This document shows, piece after piece, positions 6,408 to 9,378 of a DNA stretch of 9,378 nt. Below the pieces are notes generated by a model. The model ran no database searches. It worked only from the letters and a program-made list of their open reading frames with translations, and had not been told where the DNA came from. The DNA comes from Kiritimatiellia bacterium (lineage in GTDB: Bacteria > Verrucomicrobiota > Kiritimatiellia > RFP12 > UBA1067), in assembly GCA_017648225.1 (NCBI GenBank), contig JAGCJE010000213.1, positions 1-9,378 of the forward strand, given 5' to 3'. Position numbers and translations under genes: made by a program. Every line of letters starts with the position of its first letter. The first letter of the stretch is position 1.

Positions 6408-7343
6408 TTACGTTTTCGATCTTCGTGAGCGGCTCAATAGGAAAAAACCATTTACCAGGACGTCCGGGTAACTCGATGATCGGTCAGCGCTGGAGACGTC
6501 GTGCAAGATATCGTTGATATAGTAGCGGTTACAATGGACATCGCCGCCACGGAAAGCCCGGTGCATGATTCGATAAAGCTCGGGTCCCGGGAAGTATTTC
6601 TCCGCGTAGCGATAGCCCAGGTTTTCCCGGACGATCTTTTTGAGGTCCTTGCGGATAAAGCCCGTTGACGTCAGCGGCATGTTCATTAAGTTGCATTTCT
6701 CGCTGATCATAAGCGCGTTGATCGCTTCCACCAGGCCCAGCACGTCGTTTTGGCAATAGCGTAATTCCTCGATCGTGAGCACACTAAACCAATAGCGCGG
6801 GATTCCATAATCGAAATCGGTCAGCTTCTCATGCTTCACGTGAAACTTTCGAGTAAAGTCGCGAAGATTCATGTTACTTAGACGATACGAGCACCTAAAC
6901 TCGAAGCGGCGCTCCCACATCGTACAGTAGAGAACTTTCCGGCGCTCTGTGGCGAAAACTTCCTCGGTTCTGAAATCGTATATTCCGGCGAGAAATTGGA
7001 ACTCGTACGAGAGGTTATGCACGAATACAACGAGCGTGGTCCGGGCTGGAAGATGCGCGAGAATCTTCTCCTGGAGCAATTTAAAATCGTCCCAGGTCCG
7101 GCCGAATACCGTTAAATCCGTTGATAGCTGAAATTGCCATATATACAGCACGCTTTGCTCGATCTCCGGGATACCGGTCGTCTCGATATCAAACGCACAC
7201 GTACAATCGAGGATATCAAACTTATCGACGGAGCGGTTTTTGTTCTTCCGGCGCTTGATGATCGGATACCGGGCCAGGATACCGGCGTCGAAATCATCCA
7301 CGTGTACCCAGGGCGCCAGGGGAAGCGGTAAGCATGTTTTCAT
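6408..7343 (-). CDS. Protein-primed DNA polymerase (family B), exonuclease half
   Basis: The frame holds 311 residues. The start ATG at 7343 overlaps the stop of the preceding gene (ATGA), so the two are translationally coupled, as with terminal protein and polymerase genes in phi29 relatives. The 3'-5' exonuclease motifs are intact: Exo I DIETT at 52-56, Exo II HNLSYEF at 109-115, Exo III Y196-x3-D200. FRGG at 264-267 is the YxGG-type link between exonuclease and polymerase domains, which in phi29 contacts the terminal protein. Motif A DRSSSYP is at 287-293. After G299-F300 the frame runs on for eleven residues with no polymerase character (ending RSRRSKT) and stops at 6408. The -1 frame continues as PIEPLTKIENV and leads into the palm half. 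Cause: programmed frameshift, real mutation, or one missing base in a homopolymer. Confidence 0.87.
   Translation of the reverse strand: MKTCLPLPLAPWVHVDDFDAGILARYPIIKRRKNKNRSVDKFDILDCTCAFDIETTGIPEIEQSVLYIWQFQLSTDLTVFGRTWDDFKLLQEKILAHLPARTTLVVFVHNLSYEFQFLAGIYDFRTEEVFATERRKVLYCTMWERRFEFRCSYRLSNMNLRDFTRKFHVKHEKLTDFDYGIPRYWFSVLTIEELRYCQNDVLGLVEAINALMISEKCNLMNMPLTSTGFIRKDLKKIVRENLGYRYAEKYFPGPELYRIMHRAFRGGDVHCNRYYINDILHDVSSADRSSSYPDVLVNGFFLLSRSRRSKT
6441..6447 (-). other. Candidate -1 frameshift heptamer U UUU UUC in the polymerase gene
   Basis: In the exonuclease frame the codons read GGT TTT TTC, so the minus strand carries T TTT TTC in the exact X XXY YYZ phase. A one-base backward slip gives TTT TTT CCT and enters the open palm frame. 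The zero-frame stop follows 31 nt downstream (6408-6410). The -1 frame is closed by TGA near 6490, so the switch must occur between about 6490 and 6408, and the heptamer lies inside that range. No AGGAGG-like stimulator is seen upstream. A weak long-range stem CCGCTC (6427-6432) / GAGCGG (6363-6368) begins 8 nt after the heptamer. Confidence 0.5.
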
Positions 7344-7921
7344 AGTTTTCTAATCTTGTCTTCCATGCCATGCGCTCTCAAATAGTCATTAAACGCACGG
7401 CTCATGCGGCTCTTGTTGGAGCTCCCCTTTATCTTTCCTTGCTCCACCAGCTTGTCGAAGATTTCGGCCGCTTCGTCACTATCGAACAAAAGGACGCGCT
7501 GGGTCCCCTCGTACTTCTCGTACTTCCGGCGCCACATGTCCATGAAGTCGTTGAAATGCTCGACGTTTACCGGCGTAACGGATTCGTAGCCTAAACCCTG
7601 GAGCGTCTCGGCCTTTTGCGCGGCCATCTCCCGGCGGCCGGATTCGGTGCTGATCGGGCTCTGGAGCCATTTCGCGAGCTGGGTAGATGTTTTCGCAAAC
7701 TGCACTACAAAGTCCCCGCCGGCCGTCTCCCGGAGCTCTTTCAGCGTCGGAAGCTGTACCGTCTCGGCCGGAGCTCCGCGCTCGATGCGGCCCAGGGCCA
7801 CTTTGCGCATATAGCTGTAGTCTTTCTGTAAGTCCCGGAGCTCGACGCCCTTGTGGCGCGTGGCCGTGCGCACAAAAGTTTGAACGTTGGTAATGTAATC
7901 TTTACTCGGTTTCTTTGCCAT
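7340..7921 (-). CDS. Probable terminal protein (replication primer)
   Basis: The product has 193 residues, shorter than phi29 gp3 (266), and is basic and mostly helical. The start ATG at 7921 follows GAGGG by about 8 nt and overlaps the end of the upstream gene by 20 nt. The stop overlaps the polymerase start as ATGA. A basic protein directly before and coupled to a protein-primed polymerase is the terminal protein in phi29 relatives; it gives the hydroxyl group that receives the first nucleotide and stays bound to the 5' ends. Visible features are a basic N-terminus (MAKKPSKDY), a helical middle with FNDFMDMWRRKYEKYEG, and a C-terminal GSSNKSRMSRAFNDYLRAHG region with several candidate serines. 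The priming residue cannot be identified. The call is by position and composition; another replication protein is possible. Confidence 0.58.
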   Translation of the reverse strand: MAKKPSKDYITNVQTFVRTATRHKGVELRDLQKDYSYMRKVALGRIERGAPAETVQLPTLKELRETAGGDFVVQFAKTSTQLAKWLQSPISTESGRREMAAQKAETLQGLGYESVTPVNVEHFNDFMDMWRRKYEKYEGTQRVLLFDSDEAAEIFDKLVEQGKIKGSSNKSRMSRAFNDYLRAHGMEDKIRKL

Positions 7922-8258
7922 TTTTCCCGCCCTCTCTCTTCAGTAACCAATATTCGAAAATTACGTGGGTCCTGGTGCAGTGCTGTATGATGATTTTCCC
8001 CTCGCCAAACCGGCCGCGGTACGGTACGACGCCGATCAGATGCGCGGGAACGTAGCCGGCGTGTTCAGAGCTCCGGCGGCACTCGTGGCCCAGGAAAGCC
8101 AGAGCCCGGCGCGTGGCGTCCAGCGTCTCCGCGTTCTTTATCGTGGCCCGGTAATCGGCCGATATGTTGTTCAGCGTCGCGCACTTGTGCCAGGGCGGGG
8201 CGCCGGTGTACGTGGTGTTTCTATAGGGATTCGCAAATCGTAATTCCTTGCGCTTCAT
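7902..8258 (-). CDS. Early protein of unknown function (118 aa)
   Basis: The start ATG at 8258 follows GAGGAG by about 10 nt. It overlaps the preceding gene by 38 nt and the probable terminal protein gene by 20 nt, so it belongs to the same transcript. The protein is basic. It has an N-terminal stretch with Arg, Asn and Tyr (RFANPYRNTTYTG), a helical middle with TRRALAFLGHECRR, and a beta-rich end (GKIIIQHCTRTHVIFEYWLL) before a Lys/Glu/Gly tail. Three cysteines and several histidines are present but show no zinc-site spacing. No family is recognised. Its position in the early replication block suggests a replication or host-takeover accessory. Confidence 0.68.
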   Translation of the reverse strand: MKRKELRFANPYRNTTYTGAPPWHKCATLNNISADYRATIKNAETLDATRRALAFLGHECRRSSEHAGYVPAHLIGVVPYRGRFGEGKIIIQHCTRTHVIFEYWLLKREGGKNGKETE

Positions 8259-8535
8259 AATACTTTTTTCTCCTCTCTGAAATGGCCTGGGCTTCGAAAA
8301 TCGGGACGATATGATACGCCATATCGGACGCGGCTAATAGGAATTGTATCGCGTCGCGGGTTTCCAGGAAATAGCAATATTTGACTTCGGTGTTTTCGTA
8401 CTCAACGCGGGTCCAGGATACACCGTCGCCGTTGCAGAAAAGCGCGTAGAACGGCTCTGAAACGCGACGGGTAACCAGGTAGGCGAAGACTTCGCGGGGG
8501 ACGGCTTTTCGCTTGCTGGGTAGTTTGTTTGACAT
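8221..8535 (-). CDS. First gene of the leftward early block, unknown function (104 aa)
   Basis: I chose the ATG at 8535 because GAGGTGA lies 5-6 nt upstream; an in-frame GTG at 8544 would sit inside that ribosome site. The leader from the promoter at 8575-8602 is about 33 nt. The protein starts with a basic tail (SNKLPSKRKAVPRE), then a mixed region with FAYLVTRR, FYALFCNGDGVSWTRVEYEN and a helix around FLETRDAIQFLLAAS, and ends in a charged helix (ISERRKKYYEAQG). No motif of a known family is visible. It overlaps the next gene by 38 nt. As the promoter-proximal early gene it may be an abundant accessory or regulatory protein; this is inference. Confidence 0.7.
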   Translation of the reverse strand: MSNKLPSKRKAVPREVFAYLVTRRVSEPFYALFCNGDGVSWTRVEYENTEVKYCYFLETRDAIQFLLAASDMAYHIVPIFEAQAISERRKKYYEAQGITICESL

Positions 8536-8568
8536 GTTGTTCACCTCACTTTCATGTTGGATTCATCG

Positions 8569-8640
8569 TCTACAATTATAGCAAAAATTTTTCGTTTGTA
8601 AAGGGTAAATCTACAAAATAAAGTATTGACATGTCTACAA
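8569..8640. promoter_or_regulatory. Three TCTACAA direct repeats in the divergent promoter region, candidate operator
   Basis: TCTACAA occurs in the same orientation at 8569-8575, 8610-8616 and 8634-8640, within 72 bp. Copy 1 covers the expected start of the leftward promoter, copy 2 lies between the two -35 boxes, and copy 3 lies in the spacer of the rightward promoter. An inverted pair TTTGTA (8595-8600) / TACAAA (8612-8617) overlaps copy 2. A protein bound here could control both directions. No regulator is identified; AT-rich sequence makes some chance similarity likely. Confidence 0.45.
8575..8602 (-). promoter_or_regulatory. Leftward early promoter, TTTACA-16-TATAAT
   Basis: Minus strand: -35 TTTACA at 8597-8602, 16-nt spacer, -10 TATAAT at 8575-8580. 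It lies about 40 bp before the 104-residue gene and is the only good promoter upstream of the replication block. Transcription should run to the terminator at 4751-4780. Confidence 0.72.
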
Positions 8641-8654
8641 ATTCGTGATATTAT
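8626..8654 (+). promoter_or_regulatory. Rightward promoter, TTGACA-17-TATTAT with extended -10
   Basis: Plus strand: consensus -35 TTGACA at 8626-8631, 17-nt spacer, -10 TATTAT at 8649-8654 preceded by TGA (extended -10). The predicted start is near 8661. It is back-to-back with the leftward promoter, with 23 bp between the two -35 boxes, and should strongly express the two rightward genes. Confidence 0.82.
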
Positions 8655-8663
8655 AAGGGTGTT

Positions 8664-8680
8664 CCTGGGAGCCACTCAGG
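8664..8680 (+). other. 5'-terminal mRNA hairpin of the rightward transcript
   Basis: CCTGGG pairs with CTCAGG (six pairs, one G-U) around a 5-nt loop, starting about 3 nt after the predicted transcript start. A stem this close to the 5' end could slow decay of the mRNA. It has no T-run, so it is not a terminator. Short and possibly fortuitous. Confidence 0.35.
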
Positions 8681-8714
8681 ACAAGAAAAATTAAAATTAA
8701 AGGAGATCACAACA

Positions 8715-9029
8715 ATGACAACCAGAATTGAAACCAAAAAGATTAAAGGCCGGGCCGACAAGCTCCGCGCTGATATGAAAGAATTTAAAGCCCGCTATAC
8801 CGACGGCGATCTAAAAAGAGCAATCGAAGACGTGCTCGACAAAGATTTCTACGGAGATATCATCCAGGCAAAAGTCGAAGCGTTCGGCTTAGCAGAAACC
8901 AGCTTCGCAATTGATCTTGTGATCGATGGTTTTGTCAGAATTTATAAAATCCGCTACTATTGCGATATCAATCTCAAAGTAGACAACGACGAAAACCTCA
9001 TTCACGTAAAATCATATACTGAAGACTAA
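8715..9029 (+). CDS. Rightward early protein of unknown function (104 aa)
   Basis: The start ATG follows AAAGGAG by about 10 nt, about 54 nt after the predicted transcript start. The N-terminal third is a strongly charged helix (KKIKGRADKLRADMKEFKAR), followed by an acidic helix (DLKRAIEDVLDKDFYG). The second half is beta-rich: FAIDLVIDGFVRIYKIRYYCDINLKVDND. It is soluble, with one cysteine and no membrane segment. It is more AT-rich than the leftward genes. No family is recognised. The strong, possibly operator-controlled promoter fits an early regulatory or host-takeover protein, comparable in place to the small right-end early genes of phi29, but no homology is claimed. Confidence 0.75.
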   Translation: MTTRIETKKIKGRADKLRADMKEFKARYTDGDLKRAIEDVLDKDFYGDIIQAKVEAFGLAETSFAIDLVIDGFVRIYKIRYYCDINLKVDNDENLIHVKSYTED

Positions 9030-9076
9030 TTAAACGGCTGTGCTACCGGCCACACGGGCAGAAAGGATAAAACACT

Positions 9077-9310
9077 ATGTCGATCAGAAATTTACTCTCA
9101 TGCTACCGTAGCTACTCCGTTATCCGGCTAATCGTCTATGACGAAAAGTACGACGGGAAACATTTAAAGGTTTGCTTCGACCCAGGCGAAAGCTTCAAGT
9201 GTCTTTATGAAAACGATCTGGAAGAGCTCGATAAAATCGCGGATATGAAAATCAAGGATTGGTACGTGTTCGTTGATACGCTCCGCATCCTGGTTTATGA
9301 TGAGTTCTAA
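9077..9310 (+). CDS. Second rightward early protein of unknown function (77 aa)
   Basis: The start ATG follows GAAAGGAT by about 9 nt and lies 47 nt after the first rightward gene, with no promoter in the gap. The product is small and acidic, with VIRLIVYDEKYDGKHLKVCFD at its N-terminal side, then an acidic helix (YENDLEELDKIADMKIKDW) and a closing strand (VFVDTLRILVYDEF). The pattern is beta-helix-beta with no membrane segment. A terminator follows 20 nt after the stop, so the two genes form a complete bicistronic unit. No family is recognised; small acidic early phage proteins often bind host factors, which is only a possibility here. Confidence 0.7.
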   Translation: MSIRNLLSCYRSYSVIRLIVYDEKYDGKHLKVCFDPGESFKCLYENDLEELDKIADMKIKDWYVFVDTLRILVYDEF

Positions 9311-9329
9311 TGGTCAGGCGATCGGTGCC

Positions 9330-9366
9330 GATCGGGGAAACGCTCCCGGCCGGCCCGATCTTTTTT
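9330..9366 (+). terminator. Rho-independent terminator of the rightward unit
   Basis: GATCGGG (9330-9336) pairs with CCCGATC (9354-9360) around a GC-rich 17-nt interior and is directly followed by six T (9361-9366). It lies 20 nt after the last rightward stop. The remaining 12 bases to the window edge contain nothing recognisable. Confidence 0.78.
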
Positions 9367-9378
9367 GTTTACCTAGGG

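Noticed and set aside
8535..8568. Micro-frames ATGAATCCAACATGA and ATGAAAGTGAGGTGA in the leader of the leftward early transcript
   Set aside because: They have four codons each and no ribosome site; the second merely overlaps the SD of the first gene.
9361..9378. Inverted terminal repeat or genome terminus at the right edge
   Set aside because: The reverse complement of the last bases (CCCTAGGTAAAC) does not match the left edge, which lies inside a gene. Whether the genome ends here cannot be decided from the window.
1..9378. tRNA genes, CRISPR arrays, insertion sequences, integrase or attachment sites
   Set aside because: No cloverleaf, spaced repeat array, transposase-like frame or integrase motif was seen on either strand.

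Overview
The window is a piece of a small phi29-like phage (podovirus with a protein-primed, family-B DNA polymerase). The recognisable genes are the polymerase with a probable terminal protein, a small probable single-stranded-DNA-binding protein, a gp16-type packaging ATPase, a phi29-type holin, a scaffold/major-capsid pair and a gp9-type tail knob. Strong AGGAGG-like ribosome sites and near-consensus TTGACA/TATAAT promoters suggest a Bacillota host; the host cannot be named from the sequence. The left edge cuts the knob gene, so connector, collar, appendage and lysin genes should lie beyond it.

Layout from right to left. A divergent promoter region (about 8545-8714) separates two rightward small genes of unknown function (8715-9029, 9077-9310, closed by a terminator at 9330-9366) from a long leftward array. 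The leftward early block holds two unknown small genes, a probable terminal protein, the DNA polymerase (start overlaps the preceding stop as ATGA) and a probable SSB, and ends in a hairpin terminator (4751-4780). The packaging ATPase begins right after that terminator. A second leftward promoter (3663-3691) overlaps the 3' end of the ATPase gene and opens the late block: a GC-rich structured RNA, a 59-residue GTG-start gene, holin, scaffold, major capsid protein, a second terminator directly before a ribosome site, and the knob.

Three things stand out. (1) The late promoter's predicted start falls on the first base of a 69-nt element that folds on paper as a three-way junction. One arm carries a bulge and the other a loop with complementary 4-nt sequences. 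This is the layout of phi29 packaging RNA (pRNA), and it sits next to the packaging ATPase gene: a candidate compact pRNA. (2) The polymerase is split by a -1 shift exactly at a U UUU UUC heptamer and carries an exact 30-bp in-frame tandem duplication just before catalytic motif C. (3) Both intra-array terminators sit immediately upstream of a ribosome site, which implies read-through control of the ATPase and knob genes.
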